A stretch of DNA of 64,000 nucleotides, from NCBI GenBank assembly GCA_947442255.1, contig CANEVO010000005.1, forward strand, positions 1 through 64,000, written 5' to 3'. The position numbers and the translations under genes are program-made. This stretch comes from Opitutia bacterium (lineage in GTDB: Bacteria > Verrucomicrobiota > Verrucomicrobiae > Opitutales > Opitutaceae). Of the stretch, positions 1 through 8,300 are shown one piece after another. Positions within the stretch are counted from its first letter, which is position 1, and each line of letters begins with the position of its first letter. The notes below the pieces were generated by a model, which made no database searches, had not been told where the DNA came from, and saw nothing but the letters and a program-made list of their open reading frames with translations.

Positions 1-1
1 T

Positions 2-160
2 CTAGTTCAAGCTCACATGTGGTGGAACATCGCTGGAGCGAAAGGCAACGAGGGCGCCAAGAAGAATTTGGCGGAGGTCGAAAAACAAATGTCCTCCGAG
101 CAGAAGGCCGAAGCGACGATGCTGGCGCGCGAAATGTTTGCTCGGCTGGAGAAGAAGTAG
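2..160 (+). CDS. Sel1-repeat protein, C-terminal end (truncated by window edge)
   Basis: An open frame runs in from the left edge and stops with TAG at 158-160, giving 52 residues. It begins LVQAHMWWNIAGAKGNEGAK and ends in a charged helix, MLAREMFARLEKK. The A/V-x-A-x-M-W-W/F-N-x-A-x-A-x-G-x-x-x-A pattern followed by a Lys/Glu-rich tail is the usual last repeat and cap of Sel1-like (SLR) proteins. These are helical repeat scaffolds, often exported. The start and any signal peptide lie outside the window. No specific partner can be inferred. A second Sel1 protein lies at 33452-34216. Confidence 0.75.
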   Translation, partial: LVQAHMWWNIAGAKGNEGAKKNLAEVEKQMSSEQKAEATMLAREMFARLEKK

Positions 161-240
161 GCTTGGTCAGAAACGCGTCGCCGAAGCAATCGCTGGCAAC
201 AGTCGCCCGACGCTGCCCCATGTGCTTCGATAGTTTTTCG

Positions 241-723
241 ATGCCGGAATCTTCAGCCACTACAAAACGACTCCGATACGCCGCCGGCTTTCTAGCTTTA
301 GGCATGCTTGTTGAGGCTTCCGATGAATTGGAGTCGATTGAAGGCGACCACCGACTCTCCAACGAGGTGCTGATCCTTCGATCAGACCTCTACATGCAGG
401 CGAAACAGTGGGACCTCCTTGAGGCCATGGCGCGGGAACTAGCTCAGCGCGATCCAAGCTATGAGAAGGGCTGGATCGACCGAGCCTATGCGCTGCGTGA
501 AATGGAGCGAGTGCCAGCGGCCAAAGCAGTCCTGCTGGAAGCGGAACCGATCCACGGCAAAGAGAGCGGCGTCTTGCACTACAACCTCGCCTGCTACCAT
601 TGCCTGCTCGGAGAGCTTGAGGAGACGAAGACGCGATTGCGCCGAGCCTGCCAGTTGTCTGAGGAGTTCTACGAAAGCTACCCCGAGCGCGACGCCGGCG
701 TTTATGCCGATGAGGCGGGATGA
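241..723 (+). CDS. TPR-like repeat protein, 160 aa
   Basis: The protein has no signal peptide or membrane segment and is made of amphipathic helix pairs. Segments such as EVLILRSDLYMQAKQWDLLE, YEKGWIDRAYALREMERVPA and VLHYNLACYHCLLGELEETK have TPR spacing (small residue at position 8, Ala/Gly near 20). It is probably a cytosolic scaffold of about three to four TPRs. ATG at 241 gives the conserved-looking start MPESSATTKRLRYAAGF. An in-frame ATG at 220 is an alternative, and neither has a clear Shine-Dalgarno sequence. It stands alone, convergent with the gene pair on the minus strand. Function unknown. Confidence 0.7.
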   Translation: MPESSATTKRLRYAAGFLALGMLVEASDELESIEGDHRLSNEVLILRSDLYMQAKQWDLLEAMARELAQRDPSYEKGWIDRAYALREMERVPAAKAVLLEAEPIHGKESGVLHYNLACYHCLLGELEETKTRLRRACQLSEEFYESYPERDAGVYADEAG

Positions 724-754
724 AGGTGCCGTGGACGGAATTATTCCGCCCTGA

Positions 755-952
755 TCAAGGCGGGAACACGAATTTCAAGATCGTGAGGGCGCGCACGCGG
801 CCGACCGTTTCCCAGTGGCCCGACAGGTGTTTTTGGAAGGCGCCGGCATCGTCCACTTCATAATTCATCATCGTCGCGTAAAGGGGCCGACCAGCGACCC
901 GGTCGACGGGATCGACCCGAAACCGAGTTACCCGTTCCCATCCCGCCCCCAT
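755..952 (-). CDS. Small hypothetical protein translationally coupled to the amidase
   Basis: This 65-residue reading frame starts at an ATG that shares one base with the amidase stop (TGATG at 954-950), a classic termination-reinitiation arrangement. The protein, MGAGWERVTRFRVDPVDRVA at its start and ending LTILKFVFPP, has no signal peptide, membrane segment or motif that I recognise. It has ordinary amino-acid composition and fills the space before the convergent TPR gene. It could be a partner of the amidase or a small independent domain. Evidence that it is real: exact start/stop overlap and protein-like composition. Confidence 0.5.
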   Translation of the reverse strand: MGAGWERVTRFRVDPVDRVAGRPLYATMMNYEVDDAGAFQKHLSGHWETVGRVRALTILKFVFPP

Positions 953-2472
953 CACGCCGCGATCTTCGGGCGCTGGCGGCCGATGCCGGTGGCGTGTTCG
1001 AACTGGTGGGCCATCCGCAGTACCTCGAAGTCCGCGCGATAGCGGCCGACAATCTGGATTCCCACCGGCAGGCCGCCCGTCGTGAACCCCGCCGGTACCG
1101 AGATCGCGGGATGATGCGTCGCGCTGATCCAGTACGCCGACTGCATCCACGCGATGTAATGCTCCATCTTCACCCCGGCGACCTCCCGGGGCCAGTCGAT
1201 GGCCGCGTCGAACGGCGGCACCTGGTTGACCGCGCACAGCAGGAACTCGTACTTCTCCTGAAACCGGCGCAGGCGCTCCATGATCTCGCTCTGCCCCATC
1301 ATGGCGCGCGACACCTCGGGCCCCGTGAGCTTCGCGCCGAGCTCGGCTTCGCGCACCGCCTCGGGCTTCATTTCCGCGCGATGCGCGGCGAGCAGCGGCG
1401 CCAGCGTCGTGTGCGAGCGAAAGGCACGCAGGGTGAGAAACACCTCGTCGACCCCGCTGAGATCCGGACAGGCGTCCTCCACGATGCACCCGAGCCGCTC
1501 GAAGGTTTCGCGCCGGGCCGCGAGCACGCGGCGCACTTCGGGATCGAGGGGCAATCCGCCGAGGTCCGGGCACCACGCCACGCGCACCCCGCGCACCTCG
1601 CGGTCGAGCGGTTGCACGAAGATCGACGGATCGGACGGATAACATCCGGGATCGCGCGGGTCGGCCCCGGCCATCACACTCAGGAGCAGCGCGGTGTCGG
1701 CGACGTTGCGCCCAAGCGGGCCCTTCACGCCCAGCCCGACGAACGGCAGCGAGGTGGGCGCCATCGGCACGAGGCCGACGGTCGGACGCAAGCCTACCAC
1801 GTTGTTGAAATTCGCAGGATTGCGGAGCGAGCCGCCGGTGTCGCTGCCGTTGGCCACCGGCAGCAGACCTGTCGCGAGCGCCGCGGCCGCGCCGCCGCTC
1901 GAACCGCCGGCGCTCCGGGTCGGATCGTAGGGGTTGAGCGTCGTGCCGTAGACTTTGTTGTAAGTGTGCGAGCCGAGGCCGAATTCCGGCACGTTGGTCT
2001 TGCCGATGAGGATCGCCCCGGCCCGGCGGATCCGCTCGACGACCACGTCGTCCTCGGTGGGCATCCGGTTGCGGTAAATCGGCGAGCCGGACGTGAACGG
2101 AAACCCGACCGCGGGATCGAGGTCCTTGATCGCGGTGGGCAGCCCGTGCAGCGGCCCGACCGGTTCGCCGCGGGCGAGGCGCCGGTCGGCCTCGTCGGCC
2201 AGCGCGAGGCATTTGTCGTCGTCGAGCTTGGCGACGATCGCGTTGATCTTCGGATTGATCCGGGCAATTTGCGCGAGATGCGCCGCCATGACCTCGCGGG
2301 CCGAAACCGTTTTCTCGCGAATCATCCGCGCAAGATCGCGGGCCGTCGCAAAGCAAAGATCGGCGCCGGGCGGCGAAGGGGAATTTTGAGCGTTCATTGT
2401 GGAGGAGAGCAGCGTCGTCGCGGCAAGGGCCACGCCGCTTTGCTGGAGGAATTCACGTCGCGTCGGGGACAT
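952..2472 (-). CDS. Tat-exported amidase (amidase signature family), 506 aa
   Basis: Amidase-signature enzymes hydrolyse amide bonds with a Ser-cisSer-Lys triad. Here the lysine is in TAIKD (about K116), the cis-serine lies in GGSSGG (about 190-194), and the nucleophilic serine is in GSDTGGSLRNP (about S215). The N-terminus MSPTRREFLQQSGVALAATT carries a twin-arginine motif (TRREFL) followed by a hydrophobic stretch, so export of the folded protein by Tat is likely. Length is normal for the family (450-520 aa). ATG at 2472 is chosen because it places the RR motif at the N-terminus. The substrate cannot be read from sequence. The next gene overlaps by one base. Confidence 0.9.
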   Translation of the reverse strand: MSPTRREFLQQSGVALAATTLLSSTMNAQNSPSPPGADLCFATARDLARMIREKTVSAREVMAAHLAQIARINPKINAIVAKLDDDKCLALADEADRRLARGEPVGPLHGLPTAIKDLDPAVGFPFTSGSPIYRNRMPTEDDVVVERIRRAGAILIGKTNVPEFGLGSHTYNKVYGTTLNPYDPTRSAGGSSGGAAAALATGLLPVANGSDTGGSLRNPANFNNVVGLRPTVGLVPMAPTSLPFVGLGVKGPLGRNVADTALLLSVMAGADPRDPGCYPSDPSIFVQPLDREVRGVRVAWCPDLGGLPLDPEVRRVLAARRETFERLGCIVEDACPDLSGVDEVFLTLRAFRSHTTLAPLLAAHRAEMKPEAVREAELGAKLTGPEVSRAMMGQSEIMERLRRFQEKYEFLLCAVNQVPPFDAAIDWPREVAGVKMEHYIAWMQSAYWISATHHPAISVPAGFTTGGLPVGIQIVGRYRADFEVLRMAHQFEHATGIGRQRPKIAA

Positions 2473-2515
2473 GGCAGGGGACGTTGCGTAGCGGCGGATT
2501 CGAATCACGTCCCGC

Positions 2516-2590
2516 GCCCCGCCGCAAGATCCGGCTGGGCCGCGGCGCACGAGTGTGATGCCTGAGGACGGCCGGGGCGACCCGCGCGAA
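2516..2590 (+). repeat. Short GC-rich repeat, copy A (second copy at 5299-5372)
   Basis: About 75 bp here match 5299-5372 in the same orientation. Two well-conserved blocks are separated by a variable middle: GCCGCAAGATCCGGC(T/C)GGGC, then GGCCGGGGCGAC(C/G)CGCG. Both copies lie in the leader of a SAM methyltransferase gene. This copy sits between the divergent amidase and methyltransferase genes. By eye roughly three quarters of positions agree. It may be a dispersed intergenic element rather than a regulatory site. Confidence 0.5.
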
Positions 2591-2713
2591 ACGTGGCGCG
2601 GTTGGAGCCCGGCGGGAAACCGGCGGCCAGGCGGAAACGTAGCCCAATCGTAACCGGCGGGCCGTTGCCCGGACCGGTGAAGCGCGCGAGCGGTGGCGGC
2701 ACCGCTTTCCGCC

Positions 2714-3526
2714 ATGCTCGAATCGCCCTTGAATTCGCCGCCTCCCCCCGCACCGGTCGGGCCGGCTCCGGACGGCGTCCGCAACTACTTCACCGCGCCC
2801 GCGGCGGCGGCGCGCTACGCGGCGGGCCGGCCGAGCCGGCATTCCCGGGTGCTGGAAATCGTAGCGGAGTCGTTGCGCGAATTCCTGCCGTTTGCGCAGG
2901 CGCTGGATGTCGGCTGCGGCACCGGCCACTCCACGGCGGCCCTGCTCCCCTACGCCACCCGCGTGGTCGGCCTCGACTCGTCGTCCGCCATGCTCGCGCA
3001 GGCCCAGCCCAATCCGCGAATCGAATACCGCAAGGGCTATGCCGAAGCGCTCCCGTTTCCGGGCGGGCACTTCGACCTTGCGACCGTGAGCACCGCTTAC
3101 CATTGGTTCGAGCACGACCGCTTTTTGCGGGAGGCCGCCCGCGTGCTGCGACCCGACGGCTGGCTGGTGCTCTACAAGGCGGGCTCGATCGGCCGGCCGG
3201 AACAGCACCCGGATTTCGAATTCTGGCTGCGGCAGGTCTTGCGCGTGCACTACCCCAAGGTGGCCCGCAACAGCGAGGCGCTTACCGCCGCGAAGGCCGC
3301 GGAGTTCGGCCTCACGGAGGCCTGGTGCGAGACGACCGCCCACCGGCAGACGCACAGCAGCGTGATCCGGGTGGTCGACGGCGGACAAGAGTCGGCGGCA
3401 CGCGCCCGGGCCTGGCTCCGGCACGAACTCGAGCGCTTCTTCCCCAGCGGAGAAACGGAATTCACCCACGAGGTGCGGATCCACGCGCTTCGCCGCCGCC
3501 GGGACGCCGGGGCCGCGCCAGCGTGA
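2714..3526 (+). CDS. Class I SAM-dependent methyltransferase, 270 aa
   Basis: The Rossmann-fold methyltransferase signature is clear. Motif I is ALDVGCGTGHSTAALL (about residues 62-77), followed by VVGLDSSSAML (motif II acidic residue), then EALPFPGGHFDLATVSTAYH and the post-motif REAARVLRPDGWLVLY. This is the Methyltransf_11 pattern seen in small-molecule methyltransferases. The N-terminus is Pro-rich (SPPPPAPVGPAPDG), and YFTAPAAAARYAAGRP resembles the start of UbiE/trans-aconitate-type enzymes. ATG at 2714 is preferred; GTG at 2693 is in frame. The substrate is unknown and the gene appears monocistronic. Confidence 0.85.
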   Translation: MLESPLNSPPPPAPVGPAPDGVRNYFTAPAAAARYAAGRPSRHSRVLEIVAESLREFLPFAQALDVGCGTGHSTAALLPYATRVVGLDSSSAMLAQAQPNPRIEYRKGYAEALPFPGGHFDLATVSTAYHWFEHDRFLREAARVLRPDGWLVLYKAGSIGRPEQHPDFEFWLRQVLRVHYPKVARNSEALTAAKAAEFGLTEAWCETTAHRQTHSSVIRVVDGGQESAARARAWLRHELERFFPSGETEFTHEVRIHALRRRRDAGAAPA

Positions 3527-3716
3527 AGCCCGGCAGACCCCGCCGGCTTCCTGTGGCCGCAGTGGATCAAACCGCCGCGGTCTTTCTCGCCATCTTCGCC
3601 CGAGTAGGGCGGACGCAACGATGTCGCCGGGCCGCGACGACGGCGGCGCCAGTCCGCCGTTCGCGTGGCCGGCGCCGGCTCGACAAGCAGCACCGGTAGG
3701 GCAATTTTGCCGGAAC

Positions 3717-5192
3717 ATGCCGAGGGCCCCCGCACGCCTCCCAAAAAGCCTCTATCAATCGCGGGCGACGCGGCTGCGGGCCCGCCTCACGCAACTCCAG
3801 GTCGAGTTGAAGCATGCCCCGTTCAAGGTCCTGCTGATCATCGCCGGACCCGAAGGTGCGGGCCGTGGCAGCCTCCTCCACACGCTGGCCGAATGGCTGG
3901 ATCCCCGGGGAGTGGAAACGTTCTCGTACCATCCACCGACCGAGGAGGAGCAGCAACACCAGCACCAATGGCGGTTTTGGCGCAGTCTCCCCGGAATAGG
4001 GCGCATCGGACTCTACGCCGGATCTTGGTATACGGAAACGCTGCGGGATGAGGCCCGCGGCGAACGCTCGTCCAGTCACATCGGGCAGGAGGCGGACCGC
4101 ATCCGCGCTTTCGAAAAGCTCCTCGCCGACAGTGGCACGCTGATCATCAAGGTGTGGCTCCAGATTTCCAAGGCCGCCCAGGGCCGCCGGCTCCGGACCC
4201 TCTCCGACGACCCGGTGACGGCCTGGCGGGTTTCCGAGGAAGACTGGCACCACCATAGCCACTACGACCGCCTCGCCGCAACTGCGCGCCTGATCCGCAC
4301 GAAGACCGACCGGCCCGGAGCCCATTGGACAATCGTGAATGCCGAGGATGAGCGGGCGCGCGATCTTGAGGTCGGCCAGTTGCTCCTGACGCGGTTCCGG
4401 CAGCAGCGCGCCCGGTTGTCCCGGCTCGCGCGATCGAATGCCGCCGGGCCGGTCATCCCGCTGCGTCCCTCCGGCCTGCGGCGGTTGCAGGCGCTGCCGC
4501 TCGACCAGGAGCTTTCCGAAAAGGACTATCGCGCCGCGCGGGAGAAATGGCTTGGCCGATTGAACTGCTCGATCCGGGCGGCTTTCGCCGCCGGGCGCCC
4601 CGTGGTGTTTGTCTTCGAAGGTTGGGATGCCGCGGGCAAGGGCGGGGCCATTCGCCGGCTGACGAGCGCCATCGACCCGCGCGACTACCGCGTGATACCC
4701 GTGGCGAAGCCGACGGACGAAGAAAAGCACGCGCATTACCTCTGGCGCTTCTGGCGCGATCTGCCGCGCAGGGGGCGCATGGCGGTATTTGACCGCTCAT
4801 GGTACGGCCGCGTCCTGGTCGAACGGTTGGAGGGATTCTGTCGCGAGGATGAATGGCGGCGCGCCTACGCGGAGATCAACGATTTCGAACGTCTCCTCAC
4901 CGATCACGGCACCATCGTGATCAAGTACTGGCTGCACATCTCGCATGCCGAGCAGCTCGCCCGCTTCCGCGAGCGCGAGAACACGCTTCACAAGCGGCAC
5001 AAGATCAATCACGAGGACTGGCGCAACCGCCGCAAGCGAACGGACTACGAGGTGGCGGTCGGCGATATGCTGGCGTTGACCGATCGTGGCCATGCCCCGT
5101 GGCATCTCGTGCCGGCCAACAACAAACGCTACGCCCGGCTTGAGGTGCTGCGCCTGGCCAGTCGCCGCCTCGACGAAGCGCTGGGGGAGTGA
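3717..5192 (+). CDS. pap: Two-domain PPK2 family polyphosphate:AMP/nucleotide phosphotransferase
   Basis: The protein is a tandem of two PPK2 domains (about 35-230 and 285-490), the architecture of polyphosphate:AMP phosphotransferase (class II PPK2), which uses polyphosphate to phosphorylate nucleotides. The C-terminal half has an intact Walker A GWDAAGKGG (302-310) and the DRSWYGR lid/Walker B segment (359-365). The N-terminal half is degenerate (GPEGAGRGS at 44-52, AGSWYTET at 101-108), as expected when only the second domain is catalytic. The frame opens 32 codons earlier, but ATG 3717 fits the domain start. Class II from two domains is inference; ADP versus AMP preference cannot be read here. 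Confidence 0.88.
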   Translation: MPRAPARLPKSLYQSRATRLRARLTQLQVELKHAPFKVLLIIAGPEGAGRGSLLHTLAEWLDPRGVETFSYHPPTEEEQQHQHQWRFWRSLPGIGRIGLYAGSWYTETLRDEARGERSSSHIGQEADRIRAFEKLLADSGTLIIKVWLQISKAAQGRRLRTLSDDPVTAWRVSEEDWHHHSHYDRLAATARLIRTKTDRPGAHWTIVNAEDERARDLEVGQLLLTRFRQQRARLSRLARSNAAGPVIPLRPSGLRRLQALPLDQELSEKDYRAAREKWLGRLNCSIRAAFAAGRPVVFVFEGWDAAGKGGAIRRLTSAIDPRDYRVIPVAKPTDEEKHAHYLWRFWRDLPRRGRMAVFDRSWYGRVLVERLEGFCREDEWRRAYAEINDFERLLTDHGTIVIKYWLHISHAEQLARFRERENTLHKRHKINHEDWRNRRKRTDYEVAVGDMLALTDRGHAPWHLVPANNKRYARLEVLRLASRRLDEALGE

Positions 5193-5298
5193 GCCGTCGC
5201 CCGGGACTTTGGCGGGCATAAGCGGAGTCGTGTCGACGCCATGGCCGCCGGCGAAGACTCCGGCATGGCGGCACTCATTCGAGGAGGCACGCCGGCGG

Positions 5299-5372
5299 GC
5301 CCTGCCGCAAGATCCGGCCGGGCCGCCCTGCGCGAGCAACGTCTGGAGCGCGGCCGGGGCGACGCGCGGTAA
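5299..5372 (+). repeat. Short GC-rich repeat, copy B (first copy at 2516-2590)
   Basis: Same two conserved blocks as copy A (GCCGCAAGATCCGGCCGGGC and GGCCGGGGCGACGCGCG), same orientation, ending 38 bases before the ATG of the methyltransferase at 5411. The rest of the 5193-5410 gap contains no convincing gene. Confidence 0.5.
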
Positions 5373-5410
5373 TCTTTGCGTCGAACCGGTGGCGGGCTTT
5401 GATTGCGATC

Positions 5411-6025
5411 ATGGCCGGCAACTTTTGGGACGAACGCTACGCGACGGAGCAGTATGTCTACGGCACCGCACCGAACGATTTCGTCGCGGAGATGGCGCAC
5501 CTCATTCCGGACGGGCCGACGCTTTGCCTCGCCGAGGGCGAGGGCCGCAACGCTGTCTTTCTCGCCCAACAGGGCCACGCGTCCACGGCGATCGACGCGT
5601 CGGCGACCGGTCTCACCAAGGCTCGCGCGCTCGCGGCGGCCCGCGGCGTGACCATTGCGACCGAGGTGGTCGATCTCGCCGATTTCTGCATCGCACCCGG
5701 CGTGTGGGCCGGGATCGTCGCGACGTGGGCGCACCTGCCGCCGCCGCTGCGCCGCATGGTAAATGCGAGCATCGTCGCCGGCCTGCAGCCCGGCGGCCTG
5801 TTCATCCTCGAAGCCTACACGCCGGGCCAACTGGCGTTCGGCACGGGCGGACCCAAGGACCCCAACCTGCTCATGACGCTCGCCGCCCTGCGCGAGGAAC
5901 TGGCCGGGCTCGACTTTCTCATCGGCCGCGAGTGCGAGCGCGACGTCGTCGAGGGCTCCGGCCACACGGGCCGCGCGGCGGTCGTCCAAATCTGCGCCCG
6001 CCGCTCCGCCGGCACGATCAAATAG
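5411..6025 (+). CDS. Class I SAM-dependent methyltransferase, TehB/thiopurine-like, 204 aa
   Basis: The start [20 protein letters not shown] followed by [15 protein letters not shown] and [19 protein letters not shown] (motif I with E-x-G-x-G-R-N) is the pattern of small soluble methyltransferases related to tellurite-resistance TehB. Acidic motif II is AIDASATGL. The late [20 protein letters not shown] and [14 protein letters not shown] segments are typical of this group. Members are annotated as methyltransferase-domain proteins; the substrate (thiol, chalcogen or metabolite) is not known. ATG 5411 fits the conserved start. It sits 86 bases upstream of the copper ATPase on the same strand, with no proof of a common transcript. 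Confidence 0.8.
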   Translation: MAGNFWDERYATEQYVYGTAPNDFVAEMAHLIPDGPTLCLAEGEGRNAVFLAQQGHASTAIDASATGLTKARALAAARGVTIATEVVDLADFCIAPGVWAGIVATWAHLPPPLRRMVNASIVAGLQPGGLFILEAYTPGQLAFGTGGPKDPNLLMTLAALREELAGLDFLIGRECERDVVEGSGHTGRAAVVQICARRSAGTIK

Positions 6026-6110
6026 CGCGGTGCGCGCCGACACGACCGCCGTTCGCTTTCGCATCGGAACGCACGTGAGATTCGGTCCGGCGGCTCCGTC
6101 TCCTCCCGCG

Positions 6111-8207
6111 ATGAAACACTCACACTCCTTTCCGACCCCAGAGCCCAGCGGCTCTCCCAGCCACGACGACCCCGCGGAGCAGAGCCAGCACGCCCACGGT
6201 GCGGCGCGCGGAGCCGGTGAAATCTCTGCGCGGAACGAGATCGTCTACATGGGCCTGCCGCACGAACGTTACCTGCGCCCGCGGTTCTGGGTCGCGCTGA
6301 TCCTCGGCCTGCCGGTCATCGTGCTCGCAATGGGGGAAATGATTGCGCCGCATTTCTTCCATCGCTTCGACGCCCGCGTCCTCGCGTGGCTCCAGCTCGC
6401 CCTCACGACGCCCGTCTTCTTCTGGGCCGGCGCGCCGCTGAACCGCCGCTGGTGGATCTCCCTGCGCGAATGGGACACCAACATGTTCACGCTGATCGTG
6501 ACCGGCACCGGCGCGGCGTATTTCTACAGCGCCGCCGCCGTGCTGTTTGCGGACTCGTTTCCGCCCGCGCTGCGCACGGCCCACGGCGTGCCGCTCTATT
6601 TCGAGGCCGTGGCATTCATCACGACGGTCGTGCTGCTGGGCCAGATCCTTGAGCAACGCGCCCACGCGCGCACAGACGCGGCGATTCGCGCGCTGCTCGA
6701 TCTCGCCCCCAAGATCGCCCATCGCCTCGGCGCCGACGGGCAGGAAGCGGATGTGCCGGTCGACGCCGTGCAGAAGGGCGACCGGCTGCGGGTGCGGCCC
6801 GGCGAACACATCCCGGTCGACGGCGTGTTGACCGAGGGCACGAGCGAGATCGACGAATCCATGCTCACGGGCGAGCCGCTGCCCGTGGCCAAGCGCGCGG
6901 GCGACCGGGCCAGTGCCGGTACGCTCAACACCACCGGCTCGTTTGTGTTCCGCGCCGACCGTGTCGGCCGCGAAACGCTGCTCGCCCAAATCGTCCGCCT
7001 CGTGGAGGAAGCCCAGAACAGCGAGGCGCCCATCGCGCGCCTGGCGGACCGCGTGTCGAAATGGTTCACGCCCGTCGTCATCGGCATCGCGTTGCTCACG
7101 TTCGTGGGCTGGTTTTTCCTCGGACCCGCGCCCGCGCTCCCGCACGCGCTGCTCAACGCCGTCGCGGTCCTGATCATCGCCTGTCCCTGCGCGCTCGGCC
7201 TCGCCACCCCGGTCTCGCTCATCACCGGCATCGGCCGCGGGGCGCAGGTGGGCGTGCTGGTGAAGAACGCGGCCGCGCTTGAACGGCTCGCAGCCGCGAA
7301 CACGCTGCTGATCGACAAGACGGGCACGCTCACGGCGGGCACGCCGCGGGTGGTGCGCCTCGCGGCGGCGGACGGCTTCGACGAATCGACCTTGCTGCGA
7401 TTCGCCGCCAGCGCCGAGGCACCGAGCGAGCATCCGCTCGCCCGCGCCCTCGTCGCGGCGGCCAACGAGCGCGCCCTCGCCCTCGGCCGCGTAGAACACT
7501 TCTCCGCGATCTCCGGCGTCGGCGTTGAGGCCCGGATCGACGGCCAGCTCGTGAAAGTCGGCCGGGCCGAGTCCACAACCGGCGAGCCATCCACCGCCAC
7601 CGTTGTGGCGGTCACGGTCGACGGCGTCGGCGCCGGCACAATCGCGCTGGCGGACACGATCAAGCCAACCACGCCCGCCGCCGTACGCGCGCTGCAGGAT
7701 CTCGGCTTTCGCGTCATCATGGTGACCGGCGACCGAGAGGAATCCGCGCGGGCGGTGGCGGATACTCTGCACCTCGACAGCTTTCACGCGGGCGTCACTC
7801 CGGCGCGGAAGCAGAAACTCGTGCGCGAGTATCGGACGAAAGGCGCTCGCGTCGTCTTTGCCGGCGACGGCTTGAACGACGCCCCGGCCCTTGCCGCGGC
7901 GGAGGTGGGCATCGCGATGGGCACCGGCACCGATGTCGCGATTGCCAGCGCCGGCATCGTCCTCGTGCAGGGCGATCTTGCGGCCCTTGTGCGCGCAGTG
8001 CGGCTCAGCCGGGCGACCCTCCGCAACATCAAACAGAACCTGTTCTGGGCGTTCGCGTATAATTTTGCGGGGATTCCCGTCGCCGCCGGCCTGCTCTATC
8101 CGTTCACCGGCTGGCTGCTGAATCCGATGCTGGCCGGCGTCGCGATGAGCCTGAGTTCGATCACCGTCATCTCGAACGCACTCCGCCTGCGCCGCCTAGC
8201 GGTTTGA
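6111..8207 (+). CDS. copA: Copper-translocating P1B-type ATPase, CopA-like, 698 aa
   Basis: This is an inner-membrane heavy-metal pump. Visible landmarks are TGEP, CPCALG in the metal-binding membrane helix, phosphorylation site DKTGT, HP motif [14 protein letters not shown] hinge, FAYNFAGIP and the C-terminal helix [20 protein letters not shown]. The CPC, YN and M-x-x-S-S set marks Cu(I) exporters. The N-terminus has no CxxC heavy-metal domain; it is His-rich instead ([20 protein letters not shown], then QSQHAHG), a possible substitute metal sensor. ATG 6111 keeps the His-rich tail. It faces the convergent multicopper oxidase gene, giving a copper-detoxification context. The last codons are GCGGTTTGA, resembling the repeat end seen at oleD. 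Confidence 0.93.
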   Translation: MKHSHSFPTPEPSGSPSHDDPAEQSQHAHGAARGAGEISARNEIVYMGLPHERYLRPRFWVALILGLPVIVLAMGEMIAPHFFHRFDARVLAWLQLALTTPVFFWAGAPLNRRWWISLREWDTNMFTLIVTGTGAAYFYSAAAVLFADSFPPALRTAHGVPLYFEAVAFITTVVLLGQILEQRAHARTDAAIRALLDLAPKIAHRLGADGQEADVPVDAVQKGDRLRVRPGEHIPVDGVLTEGTSEIDESMLTGEPLPVAKRAGDRASAGTLNTTGSFVFRADRVGRETLLAQIVRLVEEAQNSEAPIARLADRVSKWFTPVVIGIALLTFVGWFFLGPAPALPHALLNAVAVLIIACPCALGLATPVSLITGIGRGAQVGVLVKNAAALERLAAANTLLIDKTGTLTAGTPRVVRLAAADGFDESTLLRFAASAEAPSEHPLARALVAAANERALALGRVEHFSAISGVGVEARIDGQLVKVGRAESTTGEPSTATVVAVTVDGVGAGTIALADTIKPTTPAAVRALQDLGFRVIMVTGDREESARAVADTLHLDSFHAGVTPARKQKLVREYRTKGARVVFAGDGLNDAPALAAAEVGIAMGTGTDVAIASAGIVLVQGDLAALVRAVRLSRATLRNIKQNLFWAFAYNFAGIPVAAGLLYPFTGWLLNPMLAGVAMSLSSITVISNALRLRRLAV

Positions 8208-8238
8208 GCGCATGAGGCGGGTTATCGCCTTCCGCCTG

Positions 8239-8256
8239 AGCCCGACAGTCGGGGCT
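8239..8256. terminator. Hairpin between convergent copA and multicopper oxidase genes
   Basis: AGCCCGACAGTCGGGGCT folds into a stem with a single bulged C and a 3-4 base loop. A second small stem, AGGCGG/CCGCCT, precedes it at about 8215-8237. Neither has a long T-tract, so a bidirectional Rho-independent role is plausible but not proven. GCGGTTTGA at the copA stop and ATAGCCGGTT near 8273-8282 resemble the left end of the 18044-18180 element. Confidence 0.4.
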
Positions 8257-8300
8257 TAAACAGGTGGAATTCATAGCCGGTTCAGCCTCTCGTCCGCCGT

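Noticed and set aside
755..2356. Long minus-strand frame overlapping the amidase gene
   Set aside because: Only its last 65 codons (after the ATG at 952) look protein-like. The rest is Arg/Pro-rich shadow of the amidase.
6120..7787. Minus-strand open frame opposite copA
   Set aside because: Arg/Gly/Asp-rich shadow of a gene with all P-type ATPase motifs.
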